Shown: positions 11,628 through 23,461 of the stretch, piece after piece
How positions within the stretch are numbered: the stretch's first letter is position 1
How the letters are laid out: every line of letters starts with the position of its first letter
Source: Pseudomonadota bacterium
Lineage (GTDB): Bacteria; Pseudomonadota; Gammaproteobacteria; Burkholderiales; Methylophilaceae
Length of the DNA stretch: 64,000 bases
Direction of reading: 5' to 3'
Assembly (NCBI GenBank): GCA_029782295.1
Contig: JAKOVB010000067.1
Coordinates: forward strand, 186,001-250,000
Program-made: the position numbers and the translations under genes
The notes under the pieces: model-generated
Told to the model about the DNA's origin: nothing
Database searches by the model: none
What the model saw: only the letters and a program-made list of their open reading frames with translations

Positions 11628-12845
11628 TCAGTGGGCAGCCCACTGTACAGAATTCAGGTCGATGCCATCCTGGTACATCTCCCACAGCGGGGAGAGTTCG
11701 CGCAGCTTGCCGATCTTGGCCTTGAGCAGCGCGATGGTGTAGTCGATTTCTTCCTCGGTGGTCGTGCGGCCGATGGAGAAGCGGATCGAACTGTGCGCCA
11801 GTTCGTCGCTGCGGCCCAAGGCGCGCAACACGTACGAGGGTTCCAGGCTGGCTGAGGTACAGGCCGAGCCGGAGGACACTGCGATGTCCTTCACCGCCAT
11901 GATCAGCGATTCGCCTTCGACGAAATTGAAGCTGACGTTGAGGTTGTGCGGTACACGGCGTTCCAGGTCGCCGTTCAGGTAGACCTCTTCAATTTCAGAG
12001 AGACCTGCCCAGAGCTTGTCGCGCAGACGTTTGATCCGGGCGTTTTCAAGCGCCATTTCTGCCTTGGCGATCGCAAATGCTTCGCCCATGCCGACGATCT
12101 GGTGGGTGGGCAGGGTGCCGGAGCGGAAACCGCGCTCATGGCCGCCACCGTGCATCTGCGCCTCGAGGCGGACGCGCGGTTTGCGGCGTACGTACAGTGC
12201 ACCGATGCCCTTGGGGCCGTAGGTCTTGTGGGCGGAGAAACTCATCAGGTCGACCGGCAGTTTTTCCAGGTCGATGTCGACCTTGCCAGTGGCCTGCGCG
12301 GCATCGACGTGGAAAATGGTGCCGTTCGCGCGGCACAGGTTGCCGATCGCTTCGATGTCCTGGATCACGCCGATTTCGTTGTTCACGAACATCACGGATG
12401 CCAGCACGGTGTCGGGGCGCAGGGCTGCCTTAAATTTCTCCAGATCGACCAGGCCGTTCGGCTCCGGTTCGAGGAAGGTGGCTTCGAAGCCCTGGCGTTC
12501 CAGTTCACGCACCGGGTCGATGACCGCCTTGTGCTCCGTTGCGACGGTAATGATGTGCTTGCCTTTAGAGCCGGCGTAGAAATGCGCGGCCCCCTTGATG
12601 GCCAGGTTGTTGGATTCGGTCGCGCCGGACGTCCACACGATTTCCTTGGGGTCGGCGTTGACGAGTGCGGCGACCTGTTCGCGGGCATTCTCAACCGCCT
12701 TTTCTGCCGTCCAGCCGAACGAATGCGAACGGCTGGCCGGGTTGCCGAAAAACTCGGTCAGGTAGGGGATCATCTTGTCGGCCACGCGTTGGTCCACCGG
12801 GGTGGTGGCCGAATAATCCAGGTAAATCGGGGTCTTTACAGTCAT
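11628..12845 (-). CDS. iscS: Cysteine desulfurase IscS
   Basis: 405 residues from the ATG at 12845 ([16 protein letters not shown]); a GTG three codons upstream is possible. PLP enzyme that takes sulfur from cysteine. PLP lysine in [11 protein letters not shown] and catalytic loop [17 protein letters not shown] are visible. It lies 13 bases downstream of a second desulfurase gene and 14 bases upstream of iscU. This copy carries the canonical IscS sequence. Confidence 0.96.
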   Translation of the reverse strand: MTVKTPIYLDYSATTPVDQRVADKMIPYLTEFFGNPASRSHSFGWTAEKAVENAREQVAALVNADPKEIVWTSGATESNNLAIKGAAHFYAGSKGKHIITVATEHKAVIDPVRELERQGFEATFLEPEPNGLVDLEKFKAALRPDTVLASVMFVNNEIGVIQDIEAIGNLCRANGTIFHVDAAQATGKVDIDLEKLPVDLMSFSAHKTYGPKGIGALYVRRKPRVRLEAQMHGGGHERGFRSGTLPTHQIVGMGEAFAIAKAEMALENARIKRLRDKLWAGLSEIEEVYLNGDLERRVPHNLNVSFNFVEGESLIMAVKDIAVSSGSACTSASLEPSYVLRALGRSDELAHSSIRFSIGRTTTEEEIDYTIALLKAKIGKLRELSPLWEMYQDGIDLNSVQWAAH

Positions 12846-12858
12846 TTGTTTCACTTTC

Positions 12859-14010
12859 TCAAACCGCTACGGCGGCCATGCGTTTCATGCGTAATTGTTC
12901 GTTTTTCAGTGTTTGCAGCAAGGATTCAACCTCGGCTGCGGTATTGCGTGCGCCCAGGCTGACCCGGACGGCGCCGCGAGCAATTTCCGGCGCCACCCCC
13001 ATGGCCAGCAACACGTGGCTGGGCTCGATGCTGTCACTGGAGCAGGCCGAGCCGCTGGCCACGGCATATCCCTGACGGTCCAGCGCCATCACCAGAGTTT
13101 CGCCCTCGATGTTGGGCAGGGCGAAGAAGCTGGTGTTTGGCAGCCTGGCCGCGTCCTGTCCGAAGACAGTGGCGCCCAGTTCGGCCAGTCCTGCTTCAAA
13201 CTGCTTGCGCAGGACGCTGATGCGTTCAGCGTGCCTGGCCAGTTCTCGCTTGGCCAGTTCGCAAGCCAGGCCGAAGCCGACGATGGCAGCAATGTTTTCC
13301 GTGCCGCTGCGCAGTCCTTTTTCCTGGCCGCCGCCTTCCAGCAACGGCTGCAGGTCGACGCGCTTGTCCAGAATCAGTGCGCCTACGCCTTGCGGCCCGT
13401 TGATCTTGTGGCCGGACAGGCTCATGGCATTCGCGCCCAGAGCATTGAAGTCCAGTTCGATCTTGCCCAGCGCCTGCACTGCGTCGGTGTGGAGCAGGCT
13501 TCCATACCTGTGCGCCAGTTCGGCAATGGCCGGGATGTCCTGCAGAACGCCAGTCTCGTTATTCGCTGTCATGACCGAGACCAGCGCTGTTTTTTGTTGC
13601 AGCAGTGTCGCCAGGGCGTTGAGATCGATCCTGCCATCGTCGCCCACTCCGGCCTTGGCCATTTTCCAGCCACGTCCCAGCAGGGACTGGGCCGGACGGG
13701 AGACCGCCGGGTGTTCGGTCGCGCTGACGATGACCTGGGAGGGCGTATGGGTCGCCGCGATGCCCTTGATGGCCATGTTGTTGGCTTCGGTGCCGCCGCT
13801 GGTGAACGTCACCTGTGACGGATGTGCGCCGACGGCCGCAGCCACCTGCTCGCGTGCGAGGTCGATCGCCTGGCGTGCCGCCCGCCCGAAGCTGTGGCGG
13901 CTGGTCGGGTTGCCCTGCTGGTTGCGCAGGTGGGGCAGCATCGCTTCCAGCACGCGCGAATCGAGTGCTGTGGTGGCGTTGTGGTCGAAATAGATGGCTT
14001 CAGCGCTCAT
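12859..14010 (-). CDS. Second cysteine desulfurase, NifS-like
   Basis: 383 residues, class V aminotransferase fold. FDHNATT at the start, PLP lysine in [11 protein letters not shown], catalytic Cys in [17 protein letters not shown]. It resembles NifS more than IscS in its active-site loop (ACSSD). Located between iscR and iscS, so it is under the same IscR control. Whether it feeds IscU or another acceptor (for example a thiolation pathway) cannot be read from sequence. A paralogous pair arising by old duplication is likely because the two differ widely. Confidence 0.92.
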   Translation of the reverse strand: MSAEAIYFDHNATTALDSRVLEAMLPHLRNQQGNPTSRHSFGRAARQAIDLAREQVAAAVGAHPSQVTFTSGGTEANNMAIKGIAATHTPSQVIVSATEHPAVSRPAQSLLGRGWKMAKAGVGDDGRIDLNALATLLQQKTALVSVMTANNETGVLQDIPAIAELAHRYGSLLHTDAVQALGKIELDFNALGANAMSLSGHKINGPQGVGALILDKRVDLQPLLEGGGQEKGLRSGTENIAAIVGFGLACELAKRELARHAERISVLRKQFEAGLAELGATVFGQDAARLPNTSFFALPNIEGETLVMALDRQGYAVASGSACSSDSIEPSHVLLAMGVAPEIARGAVRVSLGARNTAAEVESLLQTLKNEQLRMKRMAAVAV

Positions 14011-14028
14011 CTGCTACTTTTGCCGGAA

Positions 14029-14499
14029 TCAGGCTGCGACAGGTTGTAACTGGATTTCTCGGCGCTTTGGTTCCTGGATGATGATCTTCTTGCCATCGCG
14101 TTGCGAAGCCACCAGTTCAGCCAGGCTGACACCGGAGAGATACTCGAGGATCTTGACGTTCAGGCTGGACCACAGTTCATGGGTCATGCAACGGCCTTCG
14201 TCCTTGCAATTCTCGTTGCCGCCGCACTGGGTGGCATCGATCTGTTCGTCGACGGCGGTAATGATGTCCGAGACGGAAATGGTTTCCAGCGCCTTGGCGA
14301 TACGATAACCGCCACCCGGGCCGCGCACGCTTTTGACCAAGCCGCTGCGGCGCAGGCGGCTGAATAGTTGTTCGAGGTAGGACAGCGAGATTTCCTGACG
14401 CTCGCTGATGCCAGCCAGGGTGACGGGGCGGTCAACTTCATTGAGGGCCAGGTCAAGCATGGCAGTGACGGCGAAACGACCTTTGGTGGTCAGGCGCAT
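14029..14499 (-). CDS. iscR: Rrf2-family Fe-S-sensing regulator IscR
   Basis: About 156 residues starting at [14 protein letters not shown], with GGAG 9 bases upstream; a TTG three codons earlier is less likely. N-terminal winged helix, then cluster ligands C-x5-C-x5-C and a nearby His in the stretch [20 protein letters not shown]. Holo-IscR represses isc when Fe-S clusters are sufficient. The operator is visible upstream, overlapping the end of cysE. Confidence 0.96.
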   Translation of the reverse strand: MRLTTKGRFAVTAMLDLALNEVDRPVTLAGISERQEISLSYLEQLFSRLRRSGLVKSVRGPGGGYRIAKALETISVSDIITAVDEQIDATQCGGNENCKDEGRCMTHELWSSLNVKILEYLSGVSLAELVASQRDGKKIIIQEPKRREIQLQPVAA

Positions 14500-14546
14500 G
14501 TTGGTCAACTCCGAGATTAGGGAATACAGAATAGTGAAACTGTATA

Positions 14547-14571
14547 ATACCCTAATTATTTAGTCAACTAT
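14547..14571 (-). promoter_or_regulatory. Type 1 IscR operator and isc promoter
   Basis: On the minus strand the 25 bases begin ATAGTTGACTAAATA and end ATTAGGGTAT, matching 22 of 25 positions of the type 1 IscR consensus. It contains a -35 element TTGACT, with TATTAT/TATACA downstream as possible -10. The site overlaps the stop codon of cysE (14560), so the isc promoter starts inside the end of the upstream gene. Autorepression of iscR and the operon is inferred from the family. Confidence 0.75.
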
Positions 14572-15312
14572 TTTGTTGAGGTGGTTCACGTCGAAAGCGT
14601 TGGCCACTTCGACGTCCGTTTCCACTTCTGCGCCTAATTTTTCAAGCTGTTGCATGACCTGCTGCAGTTGCTTGTCCTGCTCCGCGGCGTGGTCCAGAAG
14701 GGCGTGGATGGCCTTGGTCATGGGGTCATTCATGTCATCGGATACAGCGTAGGCCGAGAAGCCCATTTTCTGGGCCATATCGTCGCGCTGCTGGGCCTTT
14801 TCCTGGTCGAGGATGCGCGCCGGGATGCCGACGGCGGTGGCACCCGCCGGCACATCCTTGACCACGACGGCATTGGAGCCGATCTTGGCTTCGGCACCGA
14901 TGACGATGGGTCCGAGGACCTTGGCGCCGGCGCCGATGACCACTCCATTCTCCAGCGTCGGGTGGCGCTTGCCCTTTTTCCATGAGGTCCCGCCCAGCGT
15001 GACGCCATGATAGAGCGTGCAGTCGTCGCCAATCACCGCAGTTTCGCCGATCACCACGCCCATGCCGTGGTCGATGAACACACGGCGTCCGATCGTCGCA
15101 CCGGGATGGATTTCGATTCCCGTCAGGAATCGGCCGATGTGCGATGTGAAACGGGCCAGCCAGCGCAAGCGCAGGTTCCAGAGCCAGTGCGACAGGCGAT
15201 GGATGAGCAGGGCATGCACACCGGGGTAAGTGGTGATGACTTCCCAGTGGGTGCGTGCAGCCGGGTCGCGTTCGAACACGACGGCGATATCTTCACGGAG
15301 ATGTTTGAACAT
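14560..15312 (-). CDS. cysE: Serine O-acetyltransferase CysE
   Basis: 250 residues with an N-terminal helical domain and a left-handed beta-helix of hexapeptide repeats ([23 protein letters not shown]). Makes O-acetylserine, the precursor of cysteine, which the neighbouring desulfurases use. The long C-terminal tail after the hexapeptides is normal for the class. 8 bases after the sensor kinase. Confidence 0.95.
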   Translation of the reverse strand: MFKHLREDIAVVFERDPAARTHWEVITTYPGVHALLIHRLSHWLWNLRLRWLARFTSHIGRFLTGIEIHPGATIGRRVFIDHGMGVVIGETAVIGDDCTLYHGVTLGGTSWKKGKRHPTLENGVVIGAGAKVLGPIVIGAEAKIGSNAVVVKDVPAGATAVGIPARILDQEKAQQRDDMAQKMGFSAYAVSDDMNDPMTKAIHALLDHAAEQDKQLQQVMQQLEKLGAEVETDVEVANAFDVNHLNKIVD

Positions 15313-15320
15313 GGGTTTCG

Positions 15321-17930
<2,610 letters not shown>

Positions 17931-17969
17931 GCAATCCCTGTTCAAGTCCTGATAATTCGGGCCATTCTG

Positions 17970-18722
17970 CTACAAATCGGGCGGGGGTGGAATCCCGTCC
18001 TGAGATCGCTGCATGGACTTCAGGATGCCGCGCAGGATGTTGACCTCTTCCTTTTCCAGGCCGGCGCGGGCGAACAGGCGGCGCAGCCTCGGCATCAGCC
18101 GTTTCGGGCTGAGCGGGTTGAGGAAGCCGATACGCACCAGGGTTTCCTCGAGGTGCGCATAGAAGCCTTCGATGTCGTCATGCAAGGCCAGCGGGAATTC
18201 CGGCGCCGGCAGTTCCGCCGACTGCAATGCTGTCATGCGCAATTCGTAGGCGAGCACCTGGACCGCCGCCGCCAGGTTGAGCGAGGAATATGCCGGGTTG
18301 GCCGGAATCATGGCCAGCAGCTGGCACTGGATGAGTTCGTCGTTGGACAGGCCGCTCATTTCGGTCCCGAACACCAGTGCAACTTTCTGGCCGGATGCAA
18401 CGCTGATCGCGCGCGTAGCCGCTTCGCGGGCATCGACCAGGTCGTGGGTGAGTTCACGGCGGCGGGCGCTCATGCCGATCACCAGGCTGCAGCCGGCCAG
18501 GGCCTGTGGCAGGGTGCCGCACACGCGTGCGCCGTCCAGCAGGTCGGTGGCGCCGGAGGCCATTGCCGTGGCGTCGACGTGCGGGAATTTCTTCGGGTTG
18601 ACCAGCGCCAGGTCGGACAGCCCCATGGTCTTCATGGCCCTCGCCGCAGCGCCGATGTTGCCGGGGTGGCTGGTCTGGCAGAGGACAATGCGGATATTGT
18701 CGAGCGAAGCGGGTTTATTCAT
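17970..18722 (-). CDS. trmJ: tRNA (cytidine/uridine-2'-O-)-methyltransferase TrmJ
   Basis: About 250 residues, SPOUT methyltransferase modifying ribose 32 of tRNAs. Signatures: VLCQTSHPGNIGAAARAMKTMG at the start (given here in part: SHPGNIGAAARAMK), LVFGTEMSGLSNDE and YSSLNLAAAVQVLAYE that form the knot. ATG at 18722 is preferred to a TTG three codons upstream. Divergent from suhB. Confidence 0.93.
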   Translation of the reverse strand: MNKPASLDNIRIVLCQTSHPGNIGAAARAMKTMGLSDLALVNPKKFPHVDATAMASGATDLLDGARVCGTLPQALAGCSLVIGMSARRRELTHDLVDAREAATRAISVASGQKVALVFGTEMSGLSNDELIQCQLLAMIPANPAYSSLNLAAAVQVLAYELRMTALQSAELPAPEFPLALHDDIEGFYAHLEETLVRIGFLNPLSPKRLMPRLRRLFARAGLEKEEVNILRGILKSMQRSQDGIPPPPDL

Positions 18723-18736
18723 GGGCTGCAAAACGG

Positions 18737-18783
18737 TAAAATGCTGATTTTAACAGTTCTTTAAAGTTCTCCCCGAGGAGAAC
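18737..18783 (+). promoter_or_regulatory. suhB leader: -10, boxA-like element and hairpin
   Basis: TAAAAT (18737-18742) may be a -10. GTTCTTTAAAG (18756-18766) matches boxA (GCTCTTTAACA) at 8 of 11 positions. It is followed by a perfect stem GTTCTCC-CCGA-GGAGAAC (18766-18783). No T run follows, so it is not a simple terminator. SuhB is itself part of the Nus complex that binds boxA, and boxA-mediated autoregulation of suhB is known in enterobacteria. Confidence 0.45.
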
Positions 18784-18800
18784 AAGACCGAAAGCCCACT

Positions 18801-19607
18801 ATGCACCCAACGCTCAACATCGCGGTGAAAGCCGCGCGCAATGCCGCTTACATCATCACGCGCGCCTCTCAGGACGTCGGCTCGCTGACCGTGCGCAGCA
18901 AGACCTACAATGACTATGTCAGCGAAGTCGATCACGCTGCCGAGGCCGCGATCATCGAAACGCTGCGCGAAGCGTATCCAACCCATTCCTTCCTTGGCGA
19001 AGAGGGCGGGGTGCAGGGTGACGACCAGGAGAACGTCTGGATCATCGATCCGCTCGATGGCACGACCAACTTCCTGCACGGCTTTCCGCAATACTGTATT
19101 TCCATCGCGCTGCAACATCGCGGACAGATTACCCAGGCGGTGGTTTACGATCCCAATCGCAACGACCTCTTCACTGCGACCCGTGGCCGCGGGGCGTTCC
19201 TGAACGATCGCCGCATCCGCGTCAGCAACCGTACCCGCCTGCAGGAGTCCATCATCGGGACTGGTTTCCCGTTCCGCGATTTCGCGCATCTGGACACCTA
19301 CATGGGCATGCTGAAAGACATGATCAAGAAGACCTCGGGCCTGCGCCGCCCGGGCTCCGCAGCTCTGGACCTGGCCTACGTGGCAGCCGGCTGGTACGAC
19401 GGTTTCTTCGAGATCGGCCTGTCCAAGTGGGACATCGCGGCCGGTGGCCTGATCGTGCATGAGGCTGGCGGTCTGGTGGGCGATTTCGAGGGCAACGAGT
19501 CGTGGCTGGAAACCGGCAACATCGTGGCGGCCAATCCCAAGGTGTTTGCCCAGATGCTGCAAGTCCTCAACCCGCACCTCACGGACGCTCTCAAGACCCC
19601 GGCCTGA
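18801..19607 (+). CDS. suhB: Inositol-1-monophosphatase / Nus-complex protein SuhB
   Basis: 268 residues, IMPase fold. Metal-binding motifs are complete: [20 protein letters not shown] and [15 protein letters not shown]. Family members hydrolyse inositol phosphates, and bacterial SuhB also acts in rRNA transcription antitermination. Followed after 2 bases by a DnaJC28-like gene. Confidence 0.93.
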   Translation: MHPTLNIAVKAARNAAYIITRASQDVGSLTVRSKTYNDYVSEVDHAAEAAIIETLREAYPTHSFLGEEGGVQGDDQENVWIIDPLDGTTNFLHGFPQYCISIALQHRGQITQAVVYDPNRNDLFTATRGRGAFLNDRRIRVSNRTRLQESIIGTGFPFRDFAHLDTYMGMLKDMIKKTSGLRRPGSAALDLAYVAAGWYDGFFEIGLSKWDIAAGGLIVHEAGGLVGDFEGNESWLETGNIVAANPKVFAQMLQVLNPHLTDALKTPA

Positions 19608-19609
19608 GC

Positions 19610-19963
19610 ATGATCGCCGCCATCGCCGAGCAGCGTATTCTCGAGGCCGCCCAGCGGGGCGATTTCGACGACCTGCCCGGCGCCGGCAAGCCGCTGGATC
19701 TCGACGATGACCGGCTCATCCCGGAGGAGTTGCGGATGGCGTACCGCATCCTGAAGAACGCCGGTTTCGCCCCGCCAGAGGTGCAGGCACTCAGCGAAAT
19801 CGGCGCGCTCGAACGCCTGGTCATGACCCTCGACGACGTCGAGCAGCGCAGCGTGGCGATGCGCAAGCTGCACCTGTTGCGCATGCAGCTTGATGCCACC
19901 GGTTCCGGCAACCTGCAACTGGAAGCCGCCTATCACGACAAGATGATGCAGCGCCTGGAATAG
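19610..19963 (+). CDS. DUF1992 (DnaJ-homologue subfamily C 28-like) protein
   Basis: 117 residues beginning MIAAIAEQRILEA, directly after the suhB stop. The conserved family core is seen: FDDLPGAGKPLDLDDD followed by RMAYRILKNAGFAPPE. Despite the eukaryotic name there is no J domain here. Molecular function is unknown. Confidence 0.85.
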   Translation: MIAAIAEQRILEAAQRGDFDDLPGAGKPLDLDDDRLIPEELRMAYRILKNAGFAPPEVQALSEIGALERLVMTLDDVEQRSVAMRKLHLLRMQLDATGSGNLQLEAAYHDKMMQRLE

Positions 19964-19972
19964 GCGAAACGC

Positions 19973-22504
19973 ATGGCCGTCGACCTCGATCACGGACTCT
20001 CCCATCAGGCCGCCGCCGCCCGTCTGGCGCGTGACGGCTATAACCAGCTGGCATCGGCCGAGCCGCATGGCCTGCTCGATATCGCGATCGATGTCATCCG
20101 CGAACCCATGTTCCTGCTGCTGATCGCCTGCGGCACCGTCTATCTGCTGCTCGGCGACCGCAACGAAGCCCTGATGCTGCTGGGGTTCGTTTTCGTCATT
20201 ATCGCGATCAGCTTTGTCCAGACCCGTAAAACTCAGCGGGCGTTGGAAGCGCTGCGAGACCTCTCCAGTCCGCGTGCGCTGGTGATCCGCGACGGTGCCC
20301 AGAAGCGCATCCCGGGCCGGGAGGTGGTCATCGGCGACCTGCTGGTGCTGGTCGAGGGGGATCGTATTCCAGCAGATGCCGTGCTGCTGTCCGGCATGAG
20401 CATGAGTGTCGACGAATCGCTGTTGACCGGGGAGGCCGTGGCTGTGCGCAAGCTCCCTGTGAACGTGGTGCCGGACCATATGGGCAAGCCTGGTGGAGAT
20501 GACCTGCCTTTTCTGTTCTCAGGCACCCTTGTCGTGCAGGGCAAGGGCCTGGCCCAAGTGCTGGCGACGGGGGAGGGCACCGCGCTGGGGGCCATCGGTC
20601 AGGCGCTGGCGTCTGTCGATCAGGAACCGACCCGTATCCAGCGTGAAACTGCTGTAGTGGTCAGGTGTGCAGCGTGGGCTGGGCTGGCACTCAGTCTGCT
20701 GGCCGCCTTGGTCTACGGTCTCACCCGGGGTGACTGGCTGAATGGCCTGCTGGTGGGCATTACCTTCGCCATGGCGGTGCTGCCGGAGGAGATCCCGGTG
20801 GTGCTGACCGTATTCCTCGGCATGGGGGCCTGGCGCATTGCGCAGAAGCAGGTGCTGACGCGGCGCATTCCCGCCATCGAGATGCTGGGGGCGGCCACCG
20901 TATTGTGCGTGGACAAGACCGGCACGCTGACACAGAACCGCATGTCTCTGGCGTGGTTGTTTGCCGGTGGCCGCCATCTCGAACTGAACGGAAACCAGGG
21001 GGCTGCCCTGCCGGAAGATTTTCACGCCTTGCTGGAGTACGGCATGCTGGCCAGCCACCGCGATCCCTTCGACCCGATGGAACTGGCCATCAACCGGACT
21101 ACGCTGGCGTGCCTGCGGGGCACGGAGCATATCCACGCCAACTGGTCCCTGGTGGAGGAATACCCGTTGTCTCGCGACCTGCTGGCGATGTCCCGTGTCT
21201 GGCGCTCACCGGACCACGCGCATTTCGTCATCGCGGCCAAAGGGTCTCCTGAGGCCATTTTCGACCTGTGTCACCTGGACGCGGGGCAAACCGGTGCCCT
21301 GACTGCTGAAGTTCATCGCCTGGCGACACAAGGGCTGCGTGTGCTGGGGGTGGCGCGGGCGGCGTTCCGTCAGGAACCCCTGCCCGGCATCCAGCACGAT
21401 TTCGATTTCGAGTTCGTAGGCCTGCTGGGGCTGGAAGATCCGATCCGTGAAAGCGTTCCGGCGGCCATCCGTGAAAGCCATGCTGCCGGCATGCGCGTGA
21501 TCATGATCACCGGTGATTACCCGGCGACTGCGCTTAACATTGCTCAGCAGGTCGGCATTGCCACCGAGGGCGTGGTCAGCGGGGCCGAACTGGATGCCAT
21601 GGACGACGTCGAGTTGCAGCGGCGCATCCAGACCGTCGGCGTATTCTGCCGTACCGTGCCCGAACAGAAGCTGCGGCTGGTCGATGCGCTCAAGGCCAAC
21701 GGCGAGATCGTCGCCATGACCGGCGACGGGGTCAACGATGCCCCGGCCCTCAAGGCAGCGCACATCGGCATCGCCATGGGCGCGCGAGGCACCGATGTGG
21801 CCCGCGAAGCGGCCGATCTCGTGCTGCTGGATGACGATTTCTCCTCCATCGTGGCCGCAGTGCGGACCGGTCGTCGAATCTTCGACAACCTGAAAAAGGC
21901 CATTGCCTTCCTCATCGGGGTGCACGTGCCCATCGTCGGCCTGTCGCTGATTCCGGTGGTGCTGGGATGGCCACTGCTGTTGCTGCCCGTGCACATCCTT
22001 TTCCTGCAATTGATCATCGATCCAGCCTGTTCGGTGGTATTCGAGGCTGAACCGGACGAGCATGACAGCATGCGACGCCCGCCGCGTCCGCCCGCAGCGG
22101 TGCTGTTCGATCGCGGGGTGGTGCGGCTGGGCCTGACCCAGGGCCTGCTGTTGCTTGGCGGATTGATGGCCCTGTACCTGTGGGCTGGTCATGTCGGGCG
22201 AGGAGAACAGGAAGTGCGTGCGTTGACTTTCGTGGCCATGATCCTGGCCAGCCTGGGTCTGATTTTCGTCAACCGCTCCCGATCCCGCACTCTTCTGGCA
22301 GTACCGGGGAGACGGAATCATGCCCTGTGGTGGGTGATGGCCGGGGCTGTGTTGCTGCTCGGGCTGGTGCTCGCCCTGCCGGTGTTGCGGTCGCTGTTCT
22401 ATTTCACCTTGCCACAGGCTGGAGATCTGGCCGTGGTGCTGGCTCTGGTGGTCGTTTGCGTCGTTGCCTTCGAATGGCTGCGCCGCAGGGCACATGTGAT
22501 TTAG
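19973..22504 (+). CDS. Cation-translocating P-type ATPase, P2 (Ca2+-type)
   Basis: 843 residues. Actuator motif LLTGEA, phosphorylation motif CVDKTGTLTQNR, MITGDYPAT and TGDGVNDAPALKAAHIGIAMG hinge are all intact. Membrane helix 4 has PEEIPVVLT, as in bacterial Ca2+/cation pumps rather than PEGL of animal SERCA. N-terminal cation ATPase domain with HGLSHQAAAARLARDGYN. Ion specificity (Ca2+, Mn2+ or other) cannot be fixed from sequence. The end overlaps the convergent tetR gene by 4 bases. Confidence 0.9.
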   Translation: MAVDLDHGLSHQAAAARLARDGYNQLASAEPHGLLDIAIDVIREPMFLLLIACGTVYLLLGDRNEALMLLGFVFVIIAISFVQTRKTQRALEALRDLSSPRALVIRDGAQKRIPGREVVIGDLLVLVEGDRIPADAVLLSGMSMSVDESLLTGEAVAVRKLPVNVVPDHMGKPGGDDLPFLFSGTLVVQGKGLAQVLATGEGTALGAIGQALASVDQEPTRIQRETAVVVRCAAWAGLALSLLAALVYGLTRGDWLNGLLVGITFAMAVLPEEIPVVLTVFLGMGAWRIAQKQVLTRRIPAIEMLGAATVLCVDKTGTLTQNRMSLAWLFAGGRHLELNGNQGAALPEDFHALLEYGMLASHRDPFDPMELAINRTTLACLRGTEHIHANWSLVEEYPLSRDLLAMSRVWRSPDHAHFVIAAKGSPEAIFDLCHLDAGQTGALTAEVHRLATQGLRVLGVARAAFRQEPLPGIQHDFDFEFVGLLGLEDPIRESVPAAIRESHAAGMRVIMITGDYPATALNIAQQVGIATEGVVSGAELDAMDDVELQRRIQTVGVFCRTVPEQKLRLVDALKANGEIVAMTGDGVNDAPALKAAHIGIAMGARGTDVAREAADLVLLDDDFSSIVAAVRTGRRIFDNLKKAIAFLIGVHVPIVGLSLIPVVLGWPLLLLPVHILFLQLIIDPACSVVFEAEPDEHDSMRRPPRPPAAVLFDRGVVRLGLTQGLLLLGGLMALYLWAGHVGRGEQEVRALTFVAMILASLGLIFVNRSRSRTLLAVPGRRNHALWWVMAGAVLLLGLVLALPVLRSLFYFTLPQAGDLAVVLALVVVCVVAFEWLRRRAHVI

Positions 22505-23064
22505 GGCAGGTTGCTGCGAACCAGCAGTCGTGCAGCTTCCCGGGCGAACTTCATGGCCCCGCTGCCTCGGTTCAACTGTTCGGACAGGATGGCACCCTCG
22601 ACCAGCATGGCGAGTTGCTGGCCCAGCGCTTCAGGAGATTGCACGCCTGCTTCCTGTACCAGCAGGGTCAGGCGGTCGCGGAATTCCTTGGCCAGTTCGG
22701 CCGACAACTGGTGAACTGCGCTGTCCTGCTGCGGGAACTCGGCACTGGCTTTGAGGAAGGGCAGGCCCTGGCATTCCGGGTTTCCAAGCCATTCCTCGAT
22801 GCAGTCGAACAGGCTATCGAGTTTCTGCACCGGGTCGTGACTGACCCGCTCCAGTCGGGACGACAGCCATTCGCTGAATTCACGGCTGCGCCTGGCCAGC
22901 ACTTCCAGCACCAGCGCTTCCTTTGTGCGGAAATATTTGTAGAGCGTCATCTTGGCGATGCCAGCCTCGGCCACAATGGTATCCACGCCGGTTGCGTTGA
23001 TGCCGCGCTCGTGGAAGAGCGTCGAGGCGGTGCCCAGGATGTGCTCGCGCATGTCTTTTTTCAT
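22501..23064 (-). CDS. TetR/AcrR-family repressor (LmrA/YxaF type)
   Basis: 187 residues. N-terminal helix-turn-helix with TVVAEAGIAKMTLYKYF-like sequence (IVAEAGIAKMTLYKYF) and a C-terminal ligand domain of the YxaF/LmrA type (LFDCIEEWLG...LPFLKASAEF). It is divergent from the ferredoxin/membrane-protein pair, and an inverted repeat fitting a TetR operator lies between them, so it probably represses that pair and itself. Ligand unknown. Confidence 0.9.
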   Translation of the reverse strand: MKKDMREHILGTASTLFHERGINATGVDTIVAEAGIAKMTLYKYFRTKEALVLEVLARRSREFSEWLSSRLERVSHDPVQKLDSLFDCIEEWLGNPECQGLPFLKASAEFPQQDSAVHQLSAELAKEFRDRLTLLVQEAGVQSPEALGQQLAMLVEGAILSEQLNRGSGAMKFAREAARLLVRSNLP

Positions 23065-23090
23065 TGGATGGTTTGGTCGACAGTCAGTGC

Positions 23091-23134
23091 TTGCAGTGAA
23101 GTATACAGAATTGTATAGTAGACAGACCTGTATA
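23091..23134 (+). promoter_or_regulatory. Promoter with overlapping TetR operator
   Basis: -35 TTGCAG (23091-23096), 17-bp spacer, -10 TATAGT (23114-23119), reading towards the ferredoxin gene. Directly overlapping the -10 end is TAGACAG-AC-CTGTATA (23119-23134), a 16-bp inverted repeat with one mismatched pair. An outer perfect repeat TATACAG (23102-23108)/CTGTATA (23128-23134) is also present. Binding by the adjacent TetR protein would block this promoter. Confidence 0.65.
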
Positions 23135-23167
23135 AAAACAGATTGTCACCAATCGGTTCCACTTTCT

Positions 23168-23428
23168 ATGAAACTCATCGTCTGTACCCTGCAGCGCCAC
23201 GCGCCCAACCCGCATTCCTGCGGCAACAGCGGTAGCCTGCAAATCGCGGGGGCGCTGGAGCAGGCGTTGGACACAGCCGGTTTGCCGGTCACGCTGGAGC
23301 GTGTGGCCTGCCTGGGCTTGTGCCTCAAGGGACCCAACGTCCGGCTGGCTCCGGAGGGCAAGGTCTGGCATGCGGTGAAGCTCGAGGACGTGGAACAGAT
23401 TGTGGCGCATCTGAAGTCGCAGGTTTGA
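23168..23428 (+). CDS. Thioredoxin-like [2Fe-2S] ferredoxin domain protein
   Basis: 86 residues, starting MKLIVCTLQRH. Cysteines at positions 6 and 18 and the CLGLCLKGPNV segment (C-x3-C) fit the shethna/NuoE-like thioredoxin-fold ferredoxins (C-x11-C...C-x3-C). Probably a small electron carrier. First gene after the TetR-controlled promoter; the next gene, a membrane protein, lies 33 bases downstream with a GGGAGG site. Confidence 0.85.
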   Translation: MKLIVCTLQRHAPNPHSCGNSGSLQIAGALEQALDTAGLPVTLERVACLGLCLKGPNVRLAPEGKVWHAVKLEDVEQIVAHLKSQV

Positions 23429-23461
23429 CACTACAAATCCAACTCAGGGAGGTTTCGTCAC

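Noticed and set aside
18777-18780. GGAG in this stem as the suhB ribosome-binding site
   Set aside because: About 20 bases from the ATG, too far for normal use.
18766-18783. GTTCTCC/GGAGAAC stem as a terminator
   Set aside because: No T run on either strand and it lies in the suhB leader.
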